Assembly (NCBI GenBank): GCA_028279405.1 | Contig: JANQNU010000076.1 | Location: 37,990 to 101,989 of the forward strand | Direction: 5' to 3' | Origin: Phycisphaerae bacterium | GTDB taxonomy: Bacteria; Planctomycetota; Phycisphaerae; UBA1845; Fen-1342 | Length of the DNA stretch: 64,000 bases | Shown here: piece after piece, positions 21,070 to 31,100 of the stretch | Layout: each line of letters opens with the position of its first letter | Numbering within the stretch: the first letter of the stretch is position 1 | Program-made: the position numbers and the translations under genes | The notes under the pieces: model-generated | The model's database searches: none | Told to the model about the DNA's origin: nothing | The model's input: only the letters and a program-made list of their open reading frames with translations

Positions 21070-21780
21070 TCAGCGTCCGATCGGGGGCGCGACGATCGTC
21101 GGCGGCGCGCCATTCGCGGATTCGAACCCCTTTTTGAGCAGGGCGATCGCCGCCGCGAGCTGTTCGGGTTCGACGAACTCGACCTTGCCGCCCGCGAAGA
21201 GAATCATGCTGCCCTCGCTCGCGTAGTATTCGAGATGCGTCCACGCGAGCGGCCAGCGCGGATCCGCATCGGTCGTCAGCCCCGCCACGTAGTAGTAGTC
21301 GCCGCCTGGGGTGGTGGAGTCGAACTCCAGCGGGCACTGTAACTCGTCGGCTGTAAGCAGCCCATGACGCACCAGCGTCTGCAACGCGGGTGGATAGACT
21401 CCATCGTTCTCGGAAGCGTATGCGGTGCAGGCGCCGCGGATCGCCCGGAGGTGCGCCTGATCGACGCTACCGTCGACCACCGAGCGCGCCCGCGAGAAGA
21501 ACAACGTCATGATCATGCCGGGAAGAACCAGGATGCTGACGATGAGGCTGACGCAACTGATCGCGAGCCCGGCGACCGCGAACCCCTTACCGCTGAACTC
21601 GTCCGGCCGATGACTGATGCGCGTCAACGCCACCGCCGCCAGCACGATGCCGCTAATCGCGAACGGCGGGCAGCAGAATCCGGCCAGACCAAACACGAAC
21701 GCTAAGATCGCCAGTTGCTGTCGCGGCTTGGCATAATGACGCGGCGATTCGACCGGCTGGATCGGCGGCACGACGGACAT
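21070..21780 (-). CDS. DUF4190-like membrane protein with DUF1559-type C-terminal tail
   Basis: A 236-residue protein. Two or three hydrophobic helices lie in the first 90 residues, including ILAFVFGLAGFCCPPFAISGIVLAAVAL (helix boundaries approximate), a DUF4190-like arrangement. A soluble C-terminal domain follows with YASENDGVYPPALQTLV, CPLEF and GSMILFAGGKVEFVE. That tail resembles the end of planctomycete DUF1559 pseudopilin-like proteins (the H-X9-DG region). No prepilin peptide is present. It lies 78 bases downstream of a paralogue in the same orientation. GGAG precedes the ATG. Function unknown. Confidence 0.7.
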   Translation of the reverse strand: MSVVPPIQPVESPRHYAKPRQQLAILAFVFGLAGFCCPPFAISGIVLAAVALTRISHRPDEFSGKGFAVAGLAISCVSLIVSILVLPGMIMTLFFSRARSVVDGSVDQAHLRAIRGACTAYASENDGVYPPALQTLVRHGLLTADELQCPLEFDSTTPGGDYYYVAGLTTDADPRWPLAWTHLEYYASEGSMILFAGGKVEFVEPEQLAAAIALLKKGFESANGAPPTIVAPPIGR

Positions 21781-21858
21781 GCGATACTCCGGAACAAGGT
21801 CACGCGTGCGTCGAAGTTCGAAACCGCTCGTAACCGTATCCGGCCCGCACTCCGATGG

Positions 21859-22605
21859 CTACTCCCCGCGGTCTTCGGGCGCGAGAATCGTCGGCAGTAA
21901 GCCGTACTTTTCCGCGTATTCCTGAACGAACGCGTCACGCAACGCCTCGAACCGCTCGGTATCAACAAACTCGGCATGTCCGTCGACGAAGAGGACCATG
22001 GCTCCCCGGTCGCCGTAATGCGATCGATCGCACCATGCGAGCGGCCATTGATTCGCGTCGTCGGTCACAAGCCCCGAGACGTACGTGTAGTCCCCGCCCG
22101 CGGTATTCGGGTCGCCCTCCAGCGGACATTGCAAGACGCGGTAAGCGCCAGGCTCAATTGCGTCGCTCAGCTCCGCCGGAAACGCCTCGTCATGATCGTT
22201 CGAATAGATGTAACACGCCTTCCCCAGTCCGCTCAGATTCGCCGCGCAATTCTGAGGGTACCCTAGTGAACGCGCGGTGATCAGGACGGAACCGAGGAAG
22301 CCGACACCACCCAAGACCAGGCTCGCTGCTCCCGAGACCACACCCACGATCGCCTTACCGCGATCGCGGCGCGCGAGCCGCGGCAAAGCATCACTCCCCA
22401 GCAAAACCGTTGCGAACCCGAGAACGACTGCCAGCGACCCCGACACTGCCACCAAACCGGAGCCGCGCGCGCTGCCGACGAGGACGATCATCGCAACAGT
22501 CCCCGGCACGAGCCCCATCAGACCGAGCGCAATGACCAGCGTCGCCAGCGCAGACGGTGGTTCGTCCGTTGTCGGTACAGGTTCGGTTGGCGGCGTGTGA
22601 CTCAT
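21859..22605 (-). CDS. DUF4190-like membrane protein with DUF1559-type tail (paralogue)
   Basis: About 248 residues, paralogous to the gene just downstream. It shares N-terminal hydrophobic helices (ATLVIALGLMGLVPGTVAMI and a second pair) followed by a soluble domain with YIYSNDHDEAFPAELSDAI, CPLEGDPNTAGGDYTYVSGL and GAMVLFVDGHAEFV. The last string is closer to the canonical H-X9-DG tail of DUF1559 proteins than in its neighbour. I take the ATG at 22605; the frame also stays open to an ATG at 22659. The pair looks like a local duplication. Role unknown; the shared tail suggests association with the type II-like pseudopilin apparatus, which is inference. Confidence 0.68.
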   Translation of the reverse strand: MSHTPPTEPVPTTDEPPSALATLVIALGLMGLVPGTVAMIVLVGSARGSGLVAVSGSLAVVLGFATVLLGSDALPRLARRDRGKAIVGVVSGAASLVLGGVGFLGSVLITARSLGYPQNCAANLSGLGKACYIYSNDHDEAFPAELSDAIEPGAYRVLQCPLEGDPNTAGGDYTYVSGLVTDDANQWPLAWCDRSHYGDRGAMVLFVDGHAEFVDTERFEALRDAFVQEYAEKYGLLPTILAPEDRGE

Positions 22606-22732
22606 CGGGTCGTCCCGACTGGGTTCGTACAAGGCGTGTTCGCAGCCTTCTGCGGACACTAACAGTAGTTACGAACTGCACGCGGACAACCCGTAGACCG
22701 AGTTCCGGTCAACGGTGCTTTGCCACCCAGAT

Positions 22733-22758
22733 TGGCGGGCGAGACGCCCGCCCCACCC
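22733..22758. repeat. Palindrome, copy 2 of the dispersed element
   Basis: All 26 bases match 8641-8666: GGCGGGCG-AGA-CGCCCGCC (22734-22752) followed by CCACCC. As in the first copy it is followed directly by tandem repeats whose units begin with CCCCACCC. Confidence 0.85.
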
Positions 22759-23042
22759 GTTGGTATCTGGCCCTACCCGTTAATGTTCTGGCGTCCGGCT
22801 TTGGTATCTAGCCCCTACCCGTTGATACTCTGGCGCGCACTGTTGGTATGTGGCCCCCACCGGGTGATATTCTGGAGCCCGCCCCTTGGTACTGTGGCCC
22901 GCACTAATTAGCGGTGCGGCCCGCACTCGTTCGTGTTGTGGACCCCACCCAGAGGAACCGCCCCTCACCCGTCGGTACTGCGCCCCCCACCGATGTCGAT
23001 GTTGTAACCCGAACCCGTTGATCACGTGCGCCCCGCCACGGG
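22751..23042. repeat. Degenerate 20-22 bp tandem repeat array, about 13 units
   Basis: Reading from 22751, units of 20-22 bases repeat with the loose consensus CCC-CACCCGTTGGTATTCTGG. Examples start at 22751, 22771, 22812, 22834, 22854, 22876, 22898 and 22920; later units are more diverged. There are no spacers of constant length between identical repeats, so it is not a CRISPR. The array fills the gap between two minus-strand genes and stops at the 3' end of the YWTD gene. No coding frame is convincing. Confidence 0.75.
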
Positions 23043-23046
23043 CGGC

Positions 23047-23976
23047 TCAGGCCGCACGGCGTGAGAGCACGAACGCGCCGGCCCCGGTCAGCAGCAAGAG
23101 GAGGATCGTTGCACCGATCTCGCTCGTCGTTGGTACGGACGGTCCAATCGGCCCGGTCGTACCCTGGAGTGCGACACCCCAGATGTCAGGCAGGTTGTCC
23201 TCGACGGTCTCCACAAAGCTGCCGTCCAGGTTCGCGCGCATGACGGCGCCGCGTGTAACCGTCCAATACACCTTGCCGGCTTCGGCGTCGACTGTGAGAT
23301 CGATCGGAAAGTCCGGGAATGTATTGATGACTTCGCTCATCCCCGTCCCGTCGCGATTCGCGCGCATGATTCTCCGGCCCGTGATGTCGGTCCACAGCAA
23401 CGCATCGTTCGGCTCGTCGATCACGACGTAGTAAGGCCCGTCCGTGCCGGTGACCACCGTCTCCGGGTCGGAGCCGTCGAGCCGCGCCCGATTGATCGTG
23501 TGCGTGACATAGTCCGTCCAGTACAGGCGTTTCTCGGCATCGTCGATCGTGACGCCGACCATCCCGGACCAGCCATGGACGTCCAGGAGCGTCTGAACGT
23601 TGCTACCGTCAAGGTCCGCGCGCTGCACCAGCCCGGCCTCTTCGGCAACCCAATACAACTTATTGTTAGTTTCATCGAGGGTAACGCCGCGGGGATCGAG
23701 CTCGGGTGGCAATGCGACCAATAGTGTCGGATTGGAACCGTCGCGATTGGCGCGCATGATCCCGCCTTCGCGCTGGGACCAGTATACGTACTTGCCCGCC
23801 TCATCCAGCGCCAACGCCAACGGGGGCGGCGTCTTGTCAATCACGGTTTCGACCCGGCCGGTTCGCAGGTCCTTCCGATAAATGGCCATATCCGAATCGG
23901 ACGCCCAGTACAGCGTTTGCGCGCTCGCGACCGATGCGAGCAACACCATCAACAGGACCGCCTTAAACTGAGCCAT
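23047..23976 (-). CDS. Exported YWTD/LDL-receptor-type beta-propeller with IPTL-like tail
   Basis: About 309 residues. The signal peptide is AQFKAVLLMVLLASVASAQ, then a six-bladed propeller of YWTD type with repeated blades: LYWASDSDMAIYRKDL, YVYWSQREGGIMRANRDGSN, KLYWVAEEAGLVQRADLDGS, RLYWTDYVTHTINRARLDGS and KVYWTVTRGAVMRANLDGS. The C-terminus VPTTSEIGATILLLLLTGAG followed by SRRAA resembles an IPTL-CTERM sorting signal. It is probably a surface-attached binding protein. The start ATG at 23976 has GGAG upstream and fits the signal peptide; the longer frame to 24045 does not. It is divergent from the dockerin protein gene. Confidence 0.83.
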   Translation of the reverse strand: MAQFKAVLLMVLLASVASAQTLYWASDSDMAIYRKDLRTGRVETVIDKTPPPLALALDEAGKYVYWSQREGGIMRANRDGSNPTLLVALPPELDPRGVTLDETNNKLYWVAEEAGLVQRADLDGSNVQTLLDVHGWSGMVGVTIDDAEKRLYWTDYVTHTINRARLDGSDPETVVTGTDGPYYVVIDEPNDALLWTDITGRRIMRANRDGTGMSEVINTFPDFPIDLTVDAEAGKVYWTVTRGAVMRANLDGSFVETVEDNLPDIWGVALQGTTGPIGPSVPTTSEIGATILLLLLTGAGAFVLSRRAA

Positions 23977-24463
23977 CGCGGCATCTCCGATAACTGCAAT
24001 GATCACCGATGGGACTCTTTCGCCTCCGGGCTGACTTGCAGTCAATTAGTATACCACCGTCGATGAACCGCGGAGAAAATGACACGAATTCGGCGTCACG
24101 CTCACTCGGCCCGACTTCCGCGGACAAAACCCGCCATGCGCGATCCGAATCTTCGGTGAAGAGACATGCCTTGCGCCCCCATCGACCGCTGTCCGCGCCA
24201 ACGCGCGAGCGACAGCGCCCACAGTATTCTGTGAGTCCGCAAGTTCCGGCACGCGGAGCCACTATATGCCGCGGGTCGAACCGCTCTTCATTAAGACACC
24301 GGCCGGCTGGGACCTTTCGGCGCAATTGGCACACCGAGTGCATCGGCATGGTCGATCCGATGGAGCGGGTTGGTTGTTGGCCGGACTTCCGGGTGCCATG
24401 CTCGCTCTCCTGCCGCCAATCGTTCGACTCCGCCAGCAATCATCAGGTCTTGAGGATCTCGAG
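23977..24463. other. Divergent intergenic region
   Basis: About 490 bases between the YWTD gene (minus) and the NxxGxxAF/dockerin gene (plus). An open frame from 24266 is continuous with the latter, but its N-terminal residues lack signal-peptide character, so I treat it as upstream DNA. I see no RNA gene or clear promoter. Confidence 0.5.
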
Positions 24464-26236
24464 ATGACGCGCGTGAGTTCAAGATGGCGGTGGTCAGTCA
24501 CGCTGGCGTGGCTCGGGTGTGCTTCAGCGGCGGCGCAGCAGATCCGGCTCGATGTGGTCGCGCTCTCTGGAGAGCCTGCGGTCGGAGCGGCACCGGGCGC
24601 GCACTTCAGTGGCCTGACCTCGGTCTGGAACCATGCGGTCATGGCCCCGCGGATCGACACGCGCGGGAACGTGACGTTTGTCGCGTTTGTCGCCGGCGCC
24701 CCCGGAACGTATTCAGATCGCGTCGGGCTCTGGCAATGGAGCAGCGTCGCCCACACGCTTCGCTTGATCGCGCTCACTGGTGACCCGGCGCCGGAGACGG
24801 CGGAGGACGTGACGTTTGCCGGCTTCCCGGACACCGTCCTGCCAGTCCCGCCAGAGGTCGCGGATGGCAACGTACTGTTCCAGGCAACGCTCAACGGACC
24901 GGGGGTCTCGGCTCAGAACGACGCCGGGTTGTGGCTCTTCGATGGGTCGGCCACGACGCGGGTCGCGCGCAATGGGGACGGGGCCCCCGGTTATCCCTCT
25001 GGCGTCAAGCTCGCATCGGTTGGCGGACAAGTCGCCGACGACGGAACGGTCCTCGTACGCGCGACACTCTGTGGCCCGAACATATTCTCCTGGAACGACG
25101 AGGCGCTCGGTCGCACGTCGCAGGACCGCACGATCTCGTGGTGGCTGCGCGAGTCTGACCCGGTACCGGGCGATCCGGAGCTACTGATCGGCAACCTCAC
25201 TCAGCACGGCACGTTGAGCATCGGGGATGCCACCATCAGTGCGAATGGCCGGCTCGCGATTCGCGCAAACGTCGTGGGCGTCGGCGTCTCGCGTCATAAC
25301 GATGAGGTCGTCATCGCAGAGGAGGGCCTGGGGCCGGCGAGCATGATCGCGCGCGAAGGCGACCCGATCCCGACGCTGCCCGACGTGCACTTCGGCGGGA
25401 CGGCGGCGGCGCTGCTGATTCGCGATCTGCAGATCAACGAATTCGGCATGGTTGCCTTCACCTGCCAGGTCGGCGACGCCGACACCAGCACCGTCGGCGG
25501 CCTTTCGAGCTGCCCGGGACCATTGGAGCCCTTCGCGATCGGCGCGCCGTTCACGCTACCCAGCGCCCTGGAACGCTTCACGACGATCGAATGCACAAAG
25601 CTGAATCCCGTGGGGCGGGTTGCTGTCGCGGCGCGAACTGCCGCGGATGACGCGGTGTTCCCGCCGATGAGCGGATTGTGGGTCGCCGCTGCCGGCACGC
25701 TGACCCCGAAGGTCTTGCCGCACGATCCGATCTCCGGCGCCCCGCTCCATCTGACTTTCCATGCCGTCAACCAGATCGTTGGGTTTTCGGGCAACGGGTG
25801 GATTGCAATGACCGCAACCGTCGCCGCCGATTCGTCGCTTTCGACGGCGCTGATCGTCGTCTCTCCGACGGGCGAAACACACGTCATCGCCCGCGTCGGC
25901 GACTGGCTGCCGATCCGTAGCGACGATCGTCGACAGGTACTGCGGATCATCCCGGGCGGAACGAGCGCATCCGGCGACGTCGCATTCCGCGCGGACTTCG
26001 TTGACGGGGCGAGCGGCCATTTCGTCGCGCGCATCGCGACCACGGCACTCGGCGATCTAAACTGCGATGGCGTCGTGTCGGTTGGCGACATCAACGCTTT
26101 TGTTCTGGCGTTGACCGATCCGACATCCTACCAGGTACTTCACTCCGACTGCGATCGTCTCGCTGCCGATACGAACGCCGACGGTCGGGTAACCGTCACA
26201 GACATCAACGGCTTCCTCCAGTTACTGTCAAACTGA
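24464..26236 (+). CDS. Exported NxxGxxAF-repeat protein with dockerin-like C-terminus
   Basis: About 590 residues. The start at 24464 is chosen for GAGG nine bases upstream and a clean signal peptide (WRWSVTLAWLGCASAAAQQ). The body carries repeats of the choice-of-anchor NxxGxxAF type: DTRGNVTFVAFVAG, INEFGMVAFTCQVG, LNPVGRVAVAARTA, SGNGWIAMTATVA and SASGDVAFRADFVDG. The last 65 residues form a dockerin-like pair of calcium loops, LGDLNCDGVVSVGDINAFVL and DTNADGRVTVTDINGFLQLL, a tail very common in planctomycete exported proteins. It is probably displayed at the cell surface or in a large surface assembly. Function unknown. Confidence 0.83.
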   Translation: MTRVSSRWRWSVTLAWLGCASAAAQQIRLDVVALSGEPAVGAAPGAHFSGLTSVWNHAVMAPRIDTRGNVTFVAFVAGAPGTYSDRVGLWQWSSVAHTLRLIALTGDPAPETAEDVTFAGFPDTVLPVPPEVADGNVLFQATLNGPGVSAQNDAGLWLFDGSATTRVARNGDGAPGYPSGVKLASVGGQVADDGTVLVRATLCGPNIFSWNDEALGRTSQDRTISWWLRESDPVPGDPELLIGNLTQHGTLSIGDATISANGRLAIRANVVGVGVSRHNDEVVIAEEGLGPASMIAREGDPIPTLPDVHFGGTAAALLIRDLQINEFGMVAFTCQVGDADTSTVGGLSSCPGPLEPFAIGAPFTLPSALERFTTIECTKLNPVGRVAVAARTAADDAVFPPMSGLWVAAAGTLTPKVLPHDPISGAPLHLTFHAVNQIVGFSGNGWIAMTATVAADSSLSTALIVVSPTGETHVIARVGDWLPIRSDDRRQVLRIIPGGTSASGDVAFRADFVDGASGHFVARIATTALGDLNCDGVVSVGDINAFVLALTDPTSYQVLHSDCDRLAADTNADGRVTVTDINGFLQLLSN

Positions 26237-26351
26237 CTGTAGCGTCAGGGCGTGAGTTTGCCGCCGACGGATGTTGAGCATCGCCTGCGGGCAGGCTATC
26301 TTCGATCATCATCGTTCGGTTCGATCCTTTTCAAGCAAAAAGGTGACGCTC

Positions 26352-26897
26352 ATGATGCTCGAACGCCGCTCCCGTATTCGTCGATTGCAGTTCGCAACCG
26401 CGCTTCTTGGCGCCTTCGTATTCGCGCTCTGGGTTCACGGCTCGCGCTCGTCGACCCCGGTGACGACGGTCTATCTTGTCCGACACGCCGAGAAGGCAGC
26501 GGGCGGCAGAGATCCCGGGTTGTCGCCGGCCGGCGAAGCACGAGCGCAAGCGCTGGCTCACGTGCTCTCCGAGGCGGATATCGATGCGATCTACGTCACG
26601 GAGTACAAACGAACGCAGGCGACGGCGGCGCCGCTCGCGTCCGCCGCCAAGATTGCCCCGACGCACTACGCGGCTCGCGCGTCGAGGAGCGTGGCGGATC
26701 GGATCCTGGCGGAATCTGCGGGCAAACGCGTGCTGGTGGTCGGCCATTCCAACACCCTTGACGAGATCGCCGAGGGCCTCGGCGCAAACGGCCTGTCCGA
26801 CCTGACCGAACACCAGTACGATCGACTGTTCGTCGTTCATCGGTTCGGAGAGACCGCCCACCTCGACCGCTTGCGCTTCGGCAAACAGACGCCATAA
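26352..26897 (+). CDS. Membrane-anchored histidine phosphatase (RHG/SixA-like)
   Basis: About 181 residues. A basic N-terminus and one hydrophobic segment (LQFATALLGAFVFALWVHG) form a signal or anchor. The phosphoglycerate-mutase-like fold follows, with the catalytic RHG motif as YLVRHAEKA, the partner Glu/Arg region VTEYKRTQATAAPLA and the second His in VLVVGHSNTLDEIAEGL. The start at 26352 has AAGG upstream; the longer frame to 26271 is less likely. The substrate is unknown; such short single-domain members act on phospho-histidine or small phosphate esters. Single gene. Confidence 0.87.
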   Translation: MMLERRSRIRRLQFATALLGAFVFALWVHGSRSSTPVTTVYLVRHAEKAAGGRDPGLSPAGEARAQALAHVLSEADIDAIYVTEYKRTQATAAPLASAAKIAPTHYAARASRSVADRILAESAGKRVLVVGHSNTLDEIAEGLGANGLSDLTEHQYDRLFVVHRFGETAHLDRLRFGKQTP

Positions 26898-27336
26898 ACA
26901 ACCCGCGCGTCGCTATCTCTGGGGAAATGCGCTGCAGGTGCCAGCCTTTGGCGACCGCCAAGTGTCCAATCGGGATCTCTCGACGAGATCATTGGCGCAG
27001 GGGGGAAACAACGATCGTTGCGCTTCCGTCGTTGTTTTTCGATGTAGCACTGAGAATATTGCAGTGAATGGTCCTGGTTCGCGTTAGCGGCACGTTACCG
27101 ATGTCGCCTGTACTGTTACGGGTCGAGCGAATTCACTCGTAAAGGACGCGGAAGGCTCCGCTGGACGCTGACGAGGGACCTCCGAAATCCAAGGTCTTGC
27201 TCATTGGCGCGGGCAACCCGAACTATCCAATCAGCGACCCCGGCATGTGACGGGGGCGAGAAACGAGCGCGTTTTCGTATCGAGCCGCGCGCCGGGCGTA
27301 TCGGTGTGGGCTGTTTTTGAACGAATAGGAGGAATC
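26898..27336. other. Intergenic region
   Basis: About 440 bases without a convincing gene. It contains the candidate terminator at 27006-27039 and an inverted repeat GATCTC/GAGATC at about 26974-26990. The downstream PEP-CTERM gene must be expressed from a promoter here that I cannot pinpoint. Confidence 0.5.
27006..27039 (+). terminator. Weak candidate intrinsic terminator
   Basis: AAACAACGA (27006-27014) pairs with TCGTTGTTT (27029-27037), followed by T residues. The stem is AT-rich and the loop is 14 bases, so strength is doubtful. It lies 109 bases after the histidine phosphatase gene. Confidence 0.35.
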
Positions 27337-28095
27337 ATGTTGGATCGTAGGCTCCCTGGCTCGTTGTTCCTGTTGATGGCCCCGACCCTCGTCGTGGCGG
27401 AGACACTGGAGCAGACAATTCCGTTCGATTATGACGTCAACAGCGGTCCGATCTTCCCGGTCATCGAGAGCTTTGACACCCAAGGCGGTCAGCGCGAACT
27501 GACAGGCGTGACGTTCGAGTTCAATCATAACTTCGACCTTGAGATGTTCGTGGAAAGTACCGGCCCGACGGCGATCAACTCCGGCGATTTCCTGGTCGAC
27601 TTCACGTACATCACGCTCTACCAGCTCGGAACGGTTGATGGCGGCAAGAAGGAAGGCGGGCCCAGCAATGATCCGCCGTTCTTCGGGCCGGGCGCGTTCT
27701 TCGCGGAGAGTGTGACCGGGGCACTGGCCGCATACGACGGTGTACCGGGAAATGATGGCCCGGACGCGTTCCGCCGAAACTTCAGCGACACGTTTACGGT
27801 CACCCAGCACTATGACGGCGCCGACCCTGACGTCCTGGCGGCGGTCACCGATGTCGGGCAACTGACGACCGTGTTTGGCGGATTCTCCGAGACGTTCTTC
27901 CGGTGGATCAACGATCCGAACTGGCCGGCCCCAGGCCTCTTTCCGGAGTACCCGGATGATGCTGCGCTGTGGATCAGCACGCCTACGTTCCGGCACTCCG
28001 GTGACATTACGATCACGTATGAGTTTGTGCCGGAGCCGGCGACGGCCGGGTCGCTGGCGGCGCTCGCGCTGTTCGCACTCCGGCGACGGCGCTAG
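27337..28095 (+). CDS. Choice-of-anchor-type secreted protein with PEP-CTERM tail
   Basis: About 252 residues. It has a signal peptide (LPGSLFLLMAPTLVVAETL), a beta-rich domain that resembles the choice-of-anchor E family (EQTIPFDYDVNSGPIFPVIE, ELTGVTFEFNHNFDLEM), and a PEP-CTERM sorting tail FVPEPATAGSLAALALFAL followed by four Arg. The start at 27337 is fixed by a strong TAGGAGG. It is probably exported and attached to the cell surface or matrix through exosortase. Single gene, convergent with the WD40 kinase. Confidence 0.82.
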   Translation: MLDRRLPGSLFLLMAPTLVVAETLEQTIPFDYDVNSGPIFPVIESFDTQGGQRELTGVTFEFNHNFDLEMFVESTGPTAINSGDFLVDFTYITLYQLGTVDGGKKEGGPSNDPPFFGPGAFFAESVTGALAAYDGVPGNDGPDAFRRNFSDTFTVTQHYDGADPDVLAAVTDVGQLTTVFGGFSETFFRWINDPNWPAPGLFPEYPDDAALWISTPTFRHSGDITITYEFVPEPATAGSLAALALFALRRRR

Positions 28096-28188
28096 CCCGG
28101 CGTTCTGACGCCACCTTCACTGCACCAAGCAGGCGGGCCTGTCAGCGCAACCCTGCGCGCGGCCCGCCGACATGCGCCGTGATGTAGC

Positions 28189-31100
28189 TCAACGGTGATT
28201 CGCCGCCGCATTTGCGGATTCGGGGTTCGAAGCACGCCGCGAGACGGACTCGCGCAATACGATTTGAAGCGCGATCTGCCGCTCGCGCGGCGTGAGCGAC
28301 TCGTCCCGCCCGACCTGGTCAGCGACGCGCACTGCGTCTCCCAGGTCGTCAAACAGGGCAGCGATACTCGGCGACAGTCTGCGGTCAATCTCCTCGTAGC
28401 GCAGACGTGCTTCGAGTTGCTGCCGGAAGGGTCGCCGATCCCAACGACGAATGGTGTAGTCGTCTGATGCCGAGAAGAGCGTATTCCCGTCCGGCGTGAC
28501 CGCGAGGCCCCTCACGGTGTCACGGTGTCCCCGCAGCTCGATTACCTCCTCCATGGTGTCGAGGCGCCACATTCGAATCGTCCGATCCCTGGCGCCCGAA
28601 ATCAGTCGACCGTGATCGGGTAGCTCCTGCAGACATTGGACGCGACCGGTATGCCCGATCATTCGACCGATCTCCGTACCGGAACTGATGTCCCGGAGTG
28701 AAACAGGCCCGCCGAGCAGCGGCGCAGCCAGCGTCGTCTCGTCGCGAATGATCAGGCACGAACCGAGGTTGCCGTACGGCCATTCGCGCACGACCTCAAG
28801 CCGGCCGACATCGTAAAAGACGGTCGTGTTACGCTTCGGGCCGACCAGAAGATCACCCCCCTGAGCGAAACGCCACCGTGCTCCTCCACCCGGAAGTGCC
28901 GCGATCGGCTCGTAGTCCTGAGCGTCAAAGAGCCAAGGGTCGTGACTCGTGCCGGCCACGACGAATCGCCCCCTGGGACCAAAACCCGCCATTGCCAGTC
29001 GCGTTGCCTCCTTCTCGAACGAATGAAGGACCCGGCCCGTGCGAAGATCGAGCATGTCGGCGCCGGCGAGCAAGCGCCGGTTGTCCGGAGCGAAGCTGAC
29101 CGGCCCGGACGATCCGTTCTGAACGGGCAGCTCCAAGACAGGAAGGCCGGACAAGACGTCCCATATCCGGAGGTTGCGACTGAGCGATGCCAGCAGCGTC
29201 CCATCCGGACTGATCGCCAGGTTGTAGACGAAAAACTCGTGTCCGCGCAGGACATCCAGATCGTCGAGCCCTTCCAGTCGCCAGATACGAAGCCCGCGTG
29301 CAGAGCAACTGGCGACGCGCTGGCCATCGGCGCTGAAGGCGATGCTCAAGATCGGGTCTCGGTGGCCGCACATAGCGCCCAGTTCCCGACCGCTCGCGGT
29401 ATCCCAGAACCGAAGGACACCGTCCTGCCCACCGGTCGCGAGCACCGTCCCAGCGGAATTGATCGCAATAGCGAGAATGGCATCGCGATGCGCGTCGGCG
29501 CGGTGCCATACGACCGCGCCGTCGTTGTCGAGGTCATGCCAGGCCAAGGATCGGTTGTATCGCACGGCAGCCAGATAGCGGCCGTCGGGCGAGAACACAG
29601 CGTCAGCGACACCCTCGGATTCTCGTTCCAAAGCAAGGTCATTCCCTGGGTGCGATCGGAAGAACACGGACAACGCCTTTTGTCCCCAGGCCGCAACACG
29701 TCCGCCGTCGGCGCTGAACACGACCCGGTGCGGCGCCCTCCCATCGTCCATTTCTCGCTCGAGCCAGTTCGGCACGTCGCACAACACCGACTCGGGAATG
29801 CGATGCGGGAAGAAGCCCCGCCGACCGCCGCGCACCAGCGGATCGGCCGGCCTCCTCCAGGTCCCATCGTCCATGGAACGAAGGACGGTTCCGTCGTGAG
29901 ATTGCACAATCAGCCCTCCATCGGAGGGCGTGAAAGCGATCACTTCCGGCTCAGACCACGACGAGCGGTGCGCGAGCGTGTCGGCGTCCCAAGCGAGCAC
30001 GACAAGATCCCTGGCTTCGGGCCGGGCAATGTAAACTTCGCCGCCGGAGTCATCGAACCAGACGATCGCGTTTCCGCGCATCGCGTCGACCGCGAGGGGC
30101 TCAAACCAATCTTCGGGTAAACGTACGGAACCGACACTTTGATCGAGCCGGCTATGCAAGTGCTCCCATTCCCAGCCACGGAGTGACCCTGGCGCCGCGC
30201 GCAGTCGCCGGTCGGCGGTAGCGATATCCTTCTCGCGTAGCGCAGCAGACGCTGCCGCCAGTGAGGCTCGATAGGATTCCCACTGCGCGACGCGCTCGCG
30301 TTCGTTCGCTACCCGCGCGTTCCGCCGCGCATCGAAGGCAAACAGTGTCGCCACGATCGCCCCGACGATGCTGACGATCAGTGTGGCAGCGACACCGCCT
30401 ACCAGCGCTTTGTGGCGTCGAGCGAACTTTCGGATCTGGTACAACGAGCTGGCAGGCCGCGCCACCAGGGGCTGGTCGGCCATGTAGCGCCGGAGGTCGG
30501 CTGCCATCGCCGCTGCCGACGGGTAGCGACGGTCCGGATCTTTCTCGAGGGCGGTCGCGACGATCGTCTCGATATCGCCGCGGAAGACACGGCTGATCGA
30601 GCTCAGGCGTGACGGTTCCTGCTCCTGGATCATCCGGATCGCATCCGGGATCGAACGGTTCTTGATGTCGTACGGCAACCGGTCGCCGAGTAGCTCGAAC
30701 AGGATCACACCAAGCGAGTAGATGTCGCTGCGCGCGTCGATCGCCGACGAATCGCCGTTGACCTGCTCCGGGCTCATATAGGGGATCGTGCCCACCAACT
30801 GTCCGACGTGGGTCTGCAACGTCGCTGTGTGCACATCCGCGTCGGTTGAACGCGAAACACCGAAGTCGAGCACCTTCGGTCTGCCATCAGGCTCAACGAG
30901 GATGTTCGCGGGCTTGAGGTCGCGGTGAACGACGCCGCGCTCATGTGCATGGTGAATGGCGTCGCAGACCTGCGCGCACAACTCCAGCCGGGCATGAATG
31001 TCGAGCGTGTGTTGCCGAGCGAAGGCATCGAGTGGCTTACCGTCAACGAGCTCCATCGCGAAATATGCTTGTTCGATCGGAGCCGAGGGGTCGTCGCCGA

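Noticed and set aside
22751..23042. CRISPR array
   Set aside because: Units are degenerate and contiguous, with no conserved repeat alternating with unique spacers and no cas genes.
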